From Symbiodinium microadriaticum (lineage: Eukaryota; Sar; Dinophyceae; Suessiales; Symbiodiniaceae), in NCBI GenBank assembly GCA_001939145.1, contig LSRX01000328.1, positions 1-64,000 of the forward strand: a stretch of DNA of 64,000 nt, read 5' to 3'. Under the pieces are notes generated by a model that saw only the letters and a program-made list of their open reading frames with translations, did no database searches and was not told the DNA's origin. Made by a program: the position numbers and the translations under genes. The number at the start of each line of letters is the position of its first letter. The first letter of the stretch is position 1. This document shows, piece by piece, positions 19,640 to 32,300 of the stretch.

Positions 19640-19770
19640 AACCGGGGAGAAAGTGCCCCGTGGCAGTCTCCGCAACGTGGAGCGGTCGCTCTCTTGGTGC
19701 GAGCCCTAGGCCACATCACCTGAGCTGTGCAGAATGCACTGCTCCGCGGAGCTCGGTCTGCAGCGACTCG
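19640..19770 (+). other. Right end of duplication unit A
   Basis: Matches 42085-42180 after copy B: GCGGTCGCTCTCTTGGTGC, then CAGAATGCACTGCT and CGGAGCT. Copy A has 30 extra bases (19701-19730) between two GTGC tetramers. Marks where the duplicated unit extends past the TIR exon. Confidence 0.5.
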
Positions 19771-20273
19771 CCGCCTTCAGTGGAAAAGTCTTGTCATTGA
19801 AGCAGGGAAGGCGCCCTACAGCCCTTTAAGCCCCTAAACCCTACACCCTAAAGCCCTTAAGCCCCTAAACCCCAAAGCCCTTAAGCTCCTAGACCCTAAA
19901 CCCTCCAGCCGTGGTGTACCCGAGATCCCGAAGCTGGAGATCTGGATCCGAGGCCTTGGGGGGCCTCCTCCAAGTTCAGGTTTGAAGGGATGAAGGGTTT
20001 AAGGTTTCGGGTTTAGGGAAAGTTTAGGGTGTAGGGTTGAGGGAAAGTTTAATTTGGTCTTTTGGTTTAGGGAAAGTTTAGGGTTAAGGGTCTAATTTGG
20101 CTTTTTTGGATTTAGGGAAACTCTAGGGTTAAGGGTCTAATTTGGCTCTTTTGGGTTTAGGGAAAGTTTAGGGTTAAGAGTCTAATTTGTTATTTTTTGG
20201 TTTCGGGTTTAAGGGTTCGAGGGTTCGAGGGAGTTTAGGGTTTCAGGGATGCAGGGATAGGGGTTTAGGGGTC

Positions 20274-20367
20274 ACCTGGCCGCAAGCAGATCAGTGCCTG
20301 CAGAACCAGTCATTCACAACATATGTTGAAAGCCGTCTTGGCTGACATGTGCCACGAGTCTTGTGCC
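20274..20367 (+). CDS. Copy B exon 1 (degraded)
   Basis: Partner of 412-531. SRSVPAEPVIHN matches copy A, then a TGA appears near 20337 where copy A is open. Either a broken exon or not coding. Confidence 0.3.
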
Positions 20368-23300
20368 CCTAAACCCTAATCCCCAAAACCCTAAAACCCC
20401 CCCAAAGCCCTAAACCCTGAACCCTAATCCCTAAACCCTATCAGGTTCAATTCAAGCACACTCCAGCAACTCTCTTCGAACTCTGAGCCCAGCATCTCAG
20501 CCAGAAGCGTCGCTCGAACGGTGCGCTTTTTGGCACGTCTCCTCGATAGATCGGAGGCAGGCCGACTCCTTGATCCCCTCTCCATTTGCAGGTTTTTTTT
20601 TGGGGGGGGAATTCAAGGCTCGATTCCAAAAGGGAGGGGATTTCATGGTAGAGGTGATGGTTGTCCCTCTCTCAACCTTAGCTCGTCAGCTTCGGCATAT
20701 CTCCAGAGCTCAACATTTTGGGCTTCGTCTGCTTCCGGGAATATTCCGCATTGTGCCGCAGTCACGGTTTTCAGAAGAATCTGAGGAGGAGTTTGTCATC
20801 TCAAGAGAATCTTCCTCTGCCAAGACAACAGCCCAGGCTGCAACTGCAAAATCTATGTAAGTCCCGAAAAAAGTACACCCATCAACAAGAAGGTGAGCTG
20901 GCTCATCGAACAGACGGGCCTGATGGGGAATGGCTGCACGCGTCCCACGCAGTTGCTCCACACCTTCAAGCGACGGGAAGAGCCCAGAAACTCGGACTGC
21001 ATTGGGCCATGCTTCCAAGGGTTGCGTGTTTAAGGCGAGACGGATATCCTGCACTGCTTCGCCCCCATAGAGCAGGTGCACAGGTCCCCTATCTTGCTGA
21101 GAGCACTTCCAAGCTTCTTCATCCAAAAAATGGCGTTTCGCGCGGAATGTCATGACCGCCCCTGAACAGTAATTCGAGATCACCGTATTGTCGACTTGCT
21201 TTCAGTATATTAGTTTGAGGTCGGGAGATCAAAGCTGATCAGTATGAGCGGATGATGGAGATGGAGAAGCAAATGGCCAAAATGCAACAGGACCAGGAGG
21301 CCTTGTTAGCTGAGCTTGCAAGTGTGCGACGGCAGCTAGCCAACGCAGGAGGCGGAGGCTGCTTGCTATGACTTGGTACCGGGGGGTATGCAAGAGACCG
21401 CTTCATTGCAGCAGGATGTTGACGTGTGTATATATGTCAGTATCCTGTTTACGCAAAGGCATCACCTGAAAAGGCTCAATGCCCTGGACTTGCTCACTTT
21501 TCCTAACAAAGGGAGTAATGTTAAGAACCCCTGCCCGCAAAATCTGGTCAAACACAGCCCCAAATTTCCAAGGACCAATTTGCCAACAGACCCCGTCTAA
21601 ATCCCGTCAAGCCCCATCCGGATCAACGGACCAACCCAAGTGGTACATGTGTTCGAAGACGTACAACACGGGTCCCAGCGGCAGCGTCGAGAATGGGAGA
21701 TTGGCTTAGGGTTAAGGGCTTAAGGGTTTAAGCTTTAGAGTTTAGGGTTTAAGGTTTTAAGGTTTAGGGTTAAGGGTTTAGGGTTTAGGGTTCAGGGTTT
21801 AGGGTTTTAAGGCTTAGGGTTAAGGGTTCAAGGGTTTAAGGTTTAGGGATCCAAGGCTCGGGGCTGACAGCGGGGACATTGCAAGAGACGCTGCTCTTGA
21901 GCCTCAAGGAAGAAGCTCGGAGGTTAAAGGCAAGTTTTGTGGAGGGTTCAGGGGGCAGGGTTTTAGGGTTTAGGCTTCGGCAAGGTTGGTTTGAGGGTTT
22001 AGGTTTGGGGTTCTGCTAGAAGTTCAGGGGGCAGGGTTTTCAAGGGTTTAGGTGTTTCAGGGGTTTAGGTGCGGCAAGTTCTGTTCTGTCTGAGAAATGG
22101 AAATGGATGGTAGCTCTTTTCGCCTGCTGTTATCGGCTTTTCGTCTTGGGATTGAGGTTGGGGCCGTCATGTGAGACTTCGTTAGGATTGAGATTGCCCA
22201 GCGGAGCAACCTTCAGAAATCGTGATGGACACAGCTCTTTCTGTGCTTTATCTGTGATAAATCGCTGGTTCGGTTCTGTGATGTCTCTGTGCGTTTGCAA
22301 ATGCTCGCTCTTGGCAAAAGCTCTAGTCTCTTTCGAGCGGTTTGGGCCTCTTTCTTGCTCCTGCCCGTTTCGGGACGGAGCGGGCGTGAATCAATGTAGT
22401 GGGAATAGTCGCCAGTATTTAGCTATTCTGGCGCGTGAAATTTCCTGCGTGTTCGTGGGGCCATCGTGCTGCCGGCCATATGACATGACATATTATTCAG
22501 CTTCGATTTGATGGTCATTCCACCGTTTTCTGGCTGTGATTCCGCTGTGATTTGGGAGTGCTCGTCCCAGCAGCATGAAGTCAAGTCGAAGTTGGGGTCT
22601 AGAACACGGCGGCCCGCAGCCATCACACTAAACCCAAAACCCTTAACCCTCAACCCTAAACCCTCAACCCTCAACCCTAAACCCTACACCCCGAATTACA
22701 GCCAACCCGAAACAAAAGGGGTCCAGGCCTGCATCCTGAGCCCAGCCCTGAGCACATGCACAGACACTTCACCGCCAGACTCGCATCAAGGATGATAGAG
22801 TTTAGGGTTTAGGATTTAGGGTTTAGGGTGTATAGGGTTTAGGGTGTAGGGTTTAGGGTGTAGGGTTTAGGGTTTAGAGTTTAGGGTTTGGGGAGGGAAG
22901 CGGCAGTCTCAACCTCAGTTCGGGTTCGCCGCCCGAGGCCCCGCCTGCCTAACTCCAGCACCTGCTCCAGATAGAGACCAGGAAGCCGCGATTGCCGAGT
23001 CGAAGGAAATCGACCCCAGCTACCACGGGCACATCCGGGATGACGCCGAAACCTGTTGGATTTCCTTCCCGGGGAAGTATGCCGCAGGCCGGGAGAGCCG
23101 GGGTTTGGGGGCTTGGGTTCGCAGGGTGCAGGACATCGGTTCCTGGGGTTTAGCGGCATGATGAGGTTCCACACTGTATCCGAGATCTACAACTCAGAAA
23201 TCCGCATTGCAAGATAGTCCGGGGACGGCCCACATGCGAAGTCGTGCAACGCCTTTGGTTACGAACTGCACCGTCCCCGAAGCCCTCCCACGTTCCTGAA

Positions 23301-26300
23301 CCGAGCCAAGAGCTTTAAAGCCTTCCTCCGCAGAGGCTGGGAAGCGCTGGTGAAGGAGCCCGTGCTTCAGACGGTGAGCGTGGTTCAGGGGCTCTGCTGA
23401 AACCGGACAAAGGCGCAAAGTCATAAGGGTTTAGGGTTTAGGGTTTAGGGTTGTGTAGGTTGCACATGGTTTCAACTTATTCAGTGGTGGCCTGAACCCC
23501 ACCCTAATCCCCAAACCCTAAACCCTTACTAACCCCCAAACCCTAGACCCTAGTCCCCAAACGCTACCCTAAACCCCAAACCCTAAACGCTAATCCCTGA
23601 ACCCTTATACACCTATACCCAAAAACCCAAACCCTAGCTGAACCCTATTCCCCAAACCCTACCCTAAACCCTAAACCCTAAAACCCACACCCTAACTGAG
23701 CCCTAATCCCCAAACCCCACCCTAAACCCTAAACCCTCTAAAACCCTATTCTCATTCTGAAAGCCCCCACATCAGATTCTTTCCGGCATTTCTATATATA
23801 TATATATATAAATATATATATATACATACATACACACACACACACCCCAAAACCCAATCCTAAAGATTAAGGCACCTTCATCAGATCCTTTCCGGCAGGA
23901 GTTTCACCTCGACTCGGTGGCCTGTGTCTTCCTCTGCTCCCCAGCGGACGGCACCGACCTCGGGTTTAGGGTTTAGGGCTTAGGGGTTTAGGGGTTTCGG
24001 GTTTAGGGTTTAGGGGTTTAGGGTTTAGGGCTTAGGGGTTTAGGGGTTTCGGGTTTAGGGTTTAGGGGTTTAGGGTTTAGGGCTTAGGGGTTTAGGGGTT
24101 TCGGGTTTAGGGTTTAGGGGTTTAGGGGGTTTCGGGTTTAGGGTTTAGGGTTCAGGTCCACGGAGTAGAAAGCTCAAGCGTACTGTAAAAGCCGGAATGA
24201 TTACCAATATTTTTCCTCACGTCTCCTTATCAAAAATTGTAAAGGCCGCAATGATTACCAATAATTTTCCTTAGGTTTCTTTATTGAAAATGTACAAAAA
24301 AGCACCAAAAAGCCCGACACTATTTTTGAACGCCCCTATAGTATTCTGCAAAGCAACAGCCTCTGAACTGTAAAGTCAGCAGTCGAGTGCACAAATGCAT
24401 GAGTGTGTCAACTGCGTTTGTACGCAGCTTGGTAACCATGTGAACTTATACGGGCAACGGCACGAACAAATGGGCAGCCATCTATCCATCCACCCGTCCG
24501 TCCATCCATCATACATACCTTCTTACATGCCTAGATACACATACTGATGTACAGTTTACACACGTTGCGTGTGCTACATGCACTACATGCCTACCTACCT
24601 ACCTGCCTGCCTGCCTGCCTGACCTGCGAGTCTCGAGCAAGAATGAGCAAAGCATGAGTTGCCTATGATTGACCACAGTGCATCACTTTGGCTTCTATCG
24701 AAAGTGTTTGCCCAGGTTTCGCATCTCTCAAGTCGTTCTGATCCTGAGGTTTGGGGAAGCACGCTGATGATCCGCAGAATCCAGGGAAGTGCTATTGTGC
24801 ACGGATATATGGCGAACGAGACTTCAAAGCGTTCGGCTACCTTTCAGTCCTCAAGGCACCTTACACGGATGACAGAATCAAGAAGCACTGGGAGAAAGCC
24901 GCTGCAATGAACGCGGTCCCCATCCGTCAAGATGCAACCGATGTAGAGAAGGAAGAAGCTACAAAGAAAGCTGTCGAACAGTGGGAGAAGATGGGCCGCA
25001 CGGCCTCCTGGGGATGTGAGTGGTACAAGCGCTGGTTCGAGCTGGTATGCGCGGCTGTCGAGAAGAAGCAGCGGCTGAAGGCAGTCTTCTTTCCGGGCCA
25101 GGTGGGAGCAGGGCAACACAGCACATGCCACTTCGACTCGTTCTTGACCCTGAGCGGTACTACCCTATACTGATCCTGTCGCGTCATGCGCTGGACGAAA
25201 GTTCGACCCTTCAGCAGGGAGCTTCTTTCCAGCACCCCGCTTTCCACCGTAGATTTGTACTGGTAGCGTGCATGGAGTGGACGGGGTTAAGACAGGGTAC
25301 CGGAAGGAAGGTTGGTTTCGGTAGCCGTAACCGTGCATGAGGGGGCGCCCGACTTCGCGAAAGCCTGTTTTTCCTACTACCAGTAGTACATAGCCGTCAT
25401 TTCTCAGCCACGACATTTGCGTTGTCGTGTGCTTGTCGACCGTGTTCGCAGCATGTACATGTGAATCTCAGCCTCTCCAGCCAATCACCCGGGCCAGGTG
25501 GGTTACGGCATTCCCACCATGGAGGACCTCTCCGACTGCGAGGTGGACCTCTGGGACGGGGAGACACAGCTCCAACTTAGGGGGCGCACACGTTGTGGTT
25601 GCGTCTAGGTTTTCGGAACTTGCGGTGCTTTGAGGCCTTTGGGACTATGGTTGAGGGCCAAGTTGAGGGTGTAGTTTTAAGTTCAGTTCGAGAGCTCCCG
25701 CTCGTTCATTGAAGGCTTAGGGGGAGGTTTCTGGAGGTTTAGGATTTGGAGTCGTGGCCTGCGCTGGCTCTTATCCAACGACATGAACGAAGGAATCTTG
25801 CCACCTACCTAAACGTGAAGCAGGGACCCTGGTCCGAGAAGAAGCTGTACTTACACCACCTTCAGCGGCACGGGACCCGTTGTAGAACAGTGTCCACTGT
25901 CTTCGCCACCCCAACGGAACAGCCGAGGTCGGATGTGGTGGCTCGCAGAAATCCGAGCTGGCAACGGCGAACCTCATGCAGAAGCAACATCCCGGATGGG
26001 ATTATGAGGAGGTGGATGTCACGGCTTTTCTCAAGAACGAGTTTCCGCTGGGTGCCGAAGTGGATGCTCTGCATGAGACCGAAGCTGTCTCCAGATGGCG
26101 CAAGGGCATTGTGGTAAAGCAGATGGAAAAAGTGACTAAAACCGAGTCCGGCGATGCGTCCACGGAGTTTGTCTGGCAGATCAAGTGTGACGACTCTGGA
26201 GATACTCGGAGGCTTTTGAAGTGAGTTTTGTACTTAGGGTTTAGGGTTCGGGGATGTTTAGGGTTTAGGGCTCGACTATCGACTCGAAGAACCTTCCCAA

Positions 26301-29300
26301 AACCACGAAGGACATCTTTGAGGCCAGACAAGTCCGACACCTCAACGTGGCGGTTGAGCAGCTGTTGCACCGTTGGGGTGGCGGCCCGAGATGATGTCTG
26401 AATGCTAGGTATGCTAGTTGTTTCAGTGGGCGTGTGGCATACTTCGAGACCTTTCGGGATCGATTGCTCTTTTTTTGGCAGTCCTGAAAGTCAAGACACC
26501 TCCTGGAGCAGATTTATGAGACGGACAGCAGGGTCCAGCCTGCCTCATGCTAAGGGTACATCCTGGAGCCTGCTTTGCGCCTATGCCTTCCGGACATAGA
26601 ACTGCGCCATCCCACCGCCTGCCGCCTCCGCAGCGGCACCCCGGCGCTGAGCATTGGCATTCAAATCCCGAACGTCGAGTCGCTCCTGGCACTGAGAGAT
26701 CGCGTCTTGAGCGGCGACTTCGATCGGAGAGTCAACGAAGGCCTGGCGCGCGGAGCTCCAGAACCTCTGTCCTGTATGGATCCATTGTCCTTTCTTGTGT
26801 CACGTGGGTTCTTCCTCAGAATTTCTATACGTATAAACACAGGCGGTGCCGAGAAGATACACCCACATGTGGAAGTCGGCCCTTGTTTTTGTGAGTGGCT
26901 GCAGTCACTGGGGGCAAGCTTGCCAGAAAGTCGGGCCTTGTTGCGGTAGCATGGGGATTCAGCACATGTTTTGAAACATAGTCGTCATCTACCAGTGGTC
27001 GCTTTATCTCGCATCGCTGGGTTGAAATACGCATGGATGAGCGTCCACACTCGGGAAACCACTTTCAAGCAATCACTTCTATTGCGAGCGATCGGATGGT
27101 TCTACGTGGAATCGAGCGTCTAGACTCTAGATGGGGAATGGCTGGTTTTGATGTGCTGTCATGCCACTGATGTGCGTCTCGAGAGGGCGCTTGTGGAATC
27201 GAGTGTCGAGATGGGGAATGGCTGGGTTGGATGTGGTGTGCTGCCACTGACGTTCGTCTCGAGTGGGCGCTTGTGGAATCGAGCCTCTAGATGTGGACTG
27301 GCTGCCTTTGATGTTGTGTGCTGCCACTGACGGAATAGACAGACACAGGCATGTACATGTGACAAATCCGTTGGGACCTTGCTTCTGCTTGCTACGTGAT
27401 CAAGTACTGCTGGGCTCTGGGTTGGGAACGAGGATCGCAGCTTAGGCACTGCTGACGCGAAGGTTATGCGCAGCTTACGCGCATAGCGCCATTAACCACG
27501 CATTTTTTGTGGAGCCGCTATAACATGTCATGGGGAGCTGACTAATTCAGGAACCATGCCGGCTTGTCAGGAACCATGTGGCGGGAAACAGACAGGGGAA
27601 AGTCGGGAAATAACGGGGCAGGCGTCGGGAAATACCTGCCGCAACAGTCGGGAATCATGGGAATAGGGCTTTGTGCTGCTGTCATGTAAATTTACATGAC
27701 AGCAGCACGACCGTCATCACGCACACGCCGACCGTCCTTAGGCTGATCAAGGCGAATTCCTCTTGTAGGCTTCTTCATCCATGGGCGCCCCGACGGTGCA
27801 GCCAGAGACGAGGCAGCTTAGAACTGGAAACAGCTGCCGTGTCACTGGGAGCCGTGCAGGGTGCCGCATGTCAGTTTGCAGCAGCGGTTTCCGGAAGTCG
27901 GTAGCAAGCATGCCAACAAACAGGCAAGCAATGCAGCAAGCAAGCCAGTAAGCAAGCAAGCAAGATGTCCGTGCCTTCAGGTCGACTCCTTCGTCGATAC
28001 TTCTTTGTCGGCTTCTTCGTCTTAGTCTGCCAGGACACCAAGGGCGGTCTGATCCTAGACGCACGCAGGGTAGCAATTCTGTCATCACACTCTGCTTACT
28101 GCTTGCTTCTGTATACCGCTGTCCTTGCCTCTCATACTTAGTTGAGGGAGGGTCGTCTGGAGATGAGCCGCCTGTTATAATATGCATTCTGTGTGCGATC
28201 GGCCCGCATGGTGGTGTTTCTCGCCCTCTCCATGGTGCGGGGAATGGTGCAAGCTGTGCCAGTCCTACTGGCGATGGGGGAAGCGCTGGGGACGCATCTG
28301 TTTCCTCCATTGCATCCGACGCGAGCAGGGTAGCACTTTCGCCTTCCGTGTCTGCCACATGCCCGCCTACGTACCTGGACTGGCCGTCGCAGTTTGGGTG
28401 GGGAGAACCGCAACAACCAGACCCTCTGCCTACGCTGGCGGCGGAGGGAAGGCGGCCACCACCCGATTCCCAGTGTCGTTCGTTCCCAATAATGGCAACG
28501 GCAACGGACCACGCAGCAGGTGCAATGTCCTCTTCAGTGGAGTCGATGATGTTGCCGCGCCAGCAGGCAGTGGCGCGGGATTGTGCGACAGCAACAATTT
28601 CCTCTACCACCTCGTCCTTGCCTCAGATGATAGTCCCCAGCATCTCCTCGGAGTTTCATGGTCCTGATTTGGGCCGTCTTCTGCCTGCCCCTGCTGAAGC
28701 ATTGGAGCACGGGTCGACAGTGCGTGGTCCTTCCCATGCTTTGCACGCTGTCCCTGGGGAGCCAAGAACGACGGCTTCCACCTTGCCTCTAGCTTCATCG
28801 CCATGGCCGCTGGCTTATGGGCCGTCTCGTTCTACACGTGGTAGATTTCGCTACCAGTGCTTGGCGCGTGAGGCAGACCGGTGCCTGCGGACGACGTCAT
28901 CCGATGTCCCCCTGACTCCAACACAACTGTGGCAGCGCCTGCAGCTTCCGGGTGTGCTGGACCGGGCTTGTGATGCAAGTGGCGAGCCCATTGCGCTCGG
29001 CTTGCCATTCCTGGGATCGGGCCTAATTATACCTATGCAGGAAGCCAGCCGCTGTTCCGACCATGATGCTTTGACTTCTTTAGCATTGTCCTCACCGTAG
29101 CTTCTAATATTATTCTCGTCCCACTGTGGCAAGCGCTGGATGCGGCCATAATTCGCTTGCCTTGTAGTCCATGCTTCCAGAGAGAGGTCTAAACGGCCGC
29201 CTTGTGCGCAGACGTGCCAGCTGTCATGTGACGGAGCACAGAGGTCTTCTGTCAACTGAACATGCTGACCTTGTGTACTTTCGGCCGCGAGCTGCTCATT

Positions 29301-32300
29301 CGGATGCCCAGGTAGGCTGTGCGGGGACACGTCCACGCAGCAGTGGGGTCTGGTTCAACATGGCCCCCAAATCCGATTGGGTGATGGTCCAGCAGCCTTC
29401 TGCAGATGCAGAGGGTTGGGATGCCACTGTGCTGAACAGCCAGCAGGCATGCCGTGCGCTCGTCGAGGACTGGCAGATGAGTCGCAGTATCCGGGTCAAT
29501 ATCAAGCCGGGCACGTCTGCGCCAGGTTGCAGCCAGGTTCTCTACAGTTACTGCACCGCGGAGACCAAGTGTACTTTCTCGTGGCGGCATGAGCTCAGCC
29601 TTGACCTGCGCACCTTGCTACACCAACTTCATACAGACATACAGATGGAGCTCCGGGGAGCGTGGGTGCTGCCAGACAGGTGTGGCCACGGCTCCAGCTG
29701 ATGCGCGACGTCCGGCATGTCATATGTCATGAAGAACGTGCTCGAGTGTGGATACGGCAGTGTGGATTTGCGCAAGTGGCTTCAAAGCCAGATCTGGTTC
29801 ACTGCGTCCGCCCTGATGTGGAACCCACCGCTGGCGTCTCTGTTTCTCGATGCTGTTATGGCACGGTTCGTGGAGCAGGGGGAGTTGGACTTGCCGCAGT
29901 ATATGCAGACTTCTCTCTTGCGCGAAGCATGGGGTCGTGGCATGTGGGAGGCCGATTGGCTTAGCGTCTCCTCTCTGAGCAACCGGGATTACTTGCAATC
30001 GCAGACTATAGATGGCGCGGCGTGGCTTTACCACCTGCTCCGTGTCGCAGTGCATGGAAAGCTTCTGGGCTGATGTGAAGAAGGGGCTCCGGACACAAGA
30101 GTGCTGCCCATGGACAAAGCGCTCCAGGCCGTGTTGGCATCCATTCAAGCGTGTTGTGCCTGCTCTACTGCAAGATCGCATGCAGTTCGACGACATCCTC
30201 CAGCGCCTCGTCTCCGGGGATGTCATCGCATGCTGCTGCCGACCGAGGAAGGCTCGCAGCAGATTCGCTTGTTTTGGGTTGGCACGTACCTGCTCTACGC
30301 GCCCGGGAACTTCGCGTGTCTGCGGTGCGGCATTGCTGAGGTCAACGACGTAGCACGCATCTACGTCGTGCCCTTGTCCCAGGCGTCGATGGAAATTCCG
30401 CTGGACGTGGCTCTGTGTCTCTGCGATAGCCTCAAGTGCGCCGATGACACCTGCGTCTCCACCGTCTCCTGGCTTCTAGTGCAGCATGCATACTCTGCAG
30501 GGGAAGCTTCTGCGCGAGCATGTTGGGTTAGGTGGAGTCGGGGCGTCAAGTAAATTTACATGACGCTTTTGGATGTCCATTTCCACTTCAGACTTCAGCG
30601 GCCCGAATACATGCTCTGTGAGGTCAAGGAAAAGCTGTCGCAGTCGCAGTGCGATGGTCTGTGGCATAAGGAAGCGGGCCGACTCAGCATCACTGGCCCC
30701 CCAGCTGCATCTGAGCCGATGCGCCCACTTGTGCTGCTGTGTTCTGGCGGTTGCGACGTGCAGAGGTCTTCGGGAGATCCTGCTCAGCTTCGCCGTGGTC
30801 TGCGTATTGCGTCCAGAGCAGAACCCGCCCAGGTTGAGTAGTGTTCGGTGCTCTTGCTTCTATGACCAGACGCGCGGACAGTGCGTGCACTGCGCACTTG
30901 CTCTCTACTTGGAGGGACACCCGTCGGATGCTTTCAAACCATTGGTCGAGCAGACACGCAGAGGCGTCACTAGGCCAACTTGCTTTCTGCGCGTAGGTCG
31001 CAGCAGTCCCGTGCCAAGCCGCCTGCAGCAGCTGCTTGGGTCACGCTAGCATCTCTGGCCCATGAAGCCAGTGCTCGCTATAGGAAGCGAAAGCAAAACG
31101 CCGAGAAGAAGCGTAAGGCTCAGGAGGCCTTGGGAAGCGCCCGCCAAGAAGTCGGAGCCTCCGCCGGAGCCCACTCGGGCTGACGTCTTGGGGCAGATGA
31201 ATGCAGAACTCGCCCAGGCCAAATCATTGTCATACGCTCTGCTAGCTTCCGTGAGTGGCGCGGCAGCTTGCTCTTGTCCTTCAGGCAAAGACTTGGCAGG
31301 AGGAGTTCGCTGCGGTGTCGAAGCTGGTTCATGGCGCCGTCACGCTCGAGGAGGAGCGGGGTGAGTGCAGCTCTTGTCCGTTTATAGTTTTCGGCGGTCT
31401 ACCCTGTCAGGCCCATGGAACGACCATCGGCAGACAGGTCACCCGCCTCTCCCAGCACGGCAGCTTCAACGCCAAGAATGTGGCAAACCAGCTTCTGCGC
31501 TCATGGCTGGCCCAGCGCCAGGCGACAGCAAGTCGGCCTGGCCGAGAACAAAGTTCATGAAGTCCTTCGCAAAGTCTGGCCTGACGTGCCAGCCTTCCCG
31601 AGCCTTTGCAGGATTGGCTCTCTTGCTAGGCATGTGCGCAGGCTACGTATCATACATTTTCTGCATAAATTCGACGGAGACTGTAGCAATGATGAGGATG
31701 CTGCTACAGCCTTCCCTGACCGTTCCTGGGCATTCCTGCCTAGTACATATAATTCCTCGTGCCAATTGCCACGCGGCCGCAGCCTGCTAGGCTTGCATCC
31801 ACGGCTCAGCCGGTGGCACATTCCTGGACGTAGTGCGCCGTAAACTGGCTCAGTTCGAGCACGCTGTATTCTGTATACAGACTATGCGCCAGGGCCCAGT
31901 GGTGTCGCCGAATCCTGCGCGTTGCTGTGTGCAAAAACGACACCGCCTGCTGATGCCCCACCGCTTATATGGACCTATAGGCTTAGGGCAGCCGCTCCTG
32001 CAGGACTGGCGTGAGACTGGACGCTGTGCGCTGGTGCCTCTGCCGCTCCTAACTTTCCCGGCGACTTCGAGACCGCCTGCACCTTGGCTATGCTGGTAAC
32101 ATGCTTCGCTTGCACGATTGCCCAGCTGTGTTTGCAGTTCGAGTGCATCCGTAGAGGATATATTGGGCGGTCCCCCGCCCTGTGTGAAGTCGTGCCTTGA
32201 ATGAAGTAGGACTTCAGAGCACAACAAGAACAGAAAGTCAGCAACAAAATACGACAATCAATTATTCTACTTCGAACATCGTAGTCTTTGGGGTTGGGCA

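Noticed and set aside
22107-22511. A 134-codon frame in a copy B intron
   Set aside because: Not conserved in the matching copy A intron; Cys/Ser-rich composition from random sequence is likely.
27747-28610. A 287-codon minus-strand frame in the transposon
   Set aside because: The longest frame of its strand, but it overlaps the plus-strand transposase reading and has no recognisable motif; kept only as an alternative.
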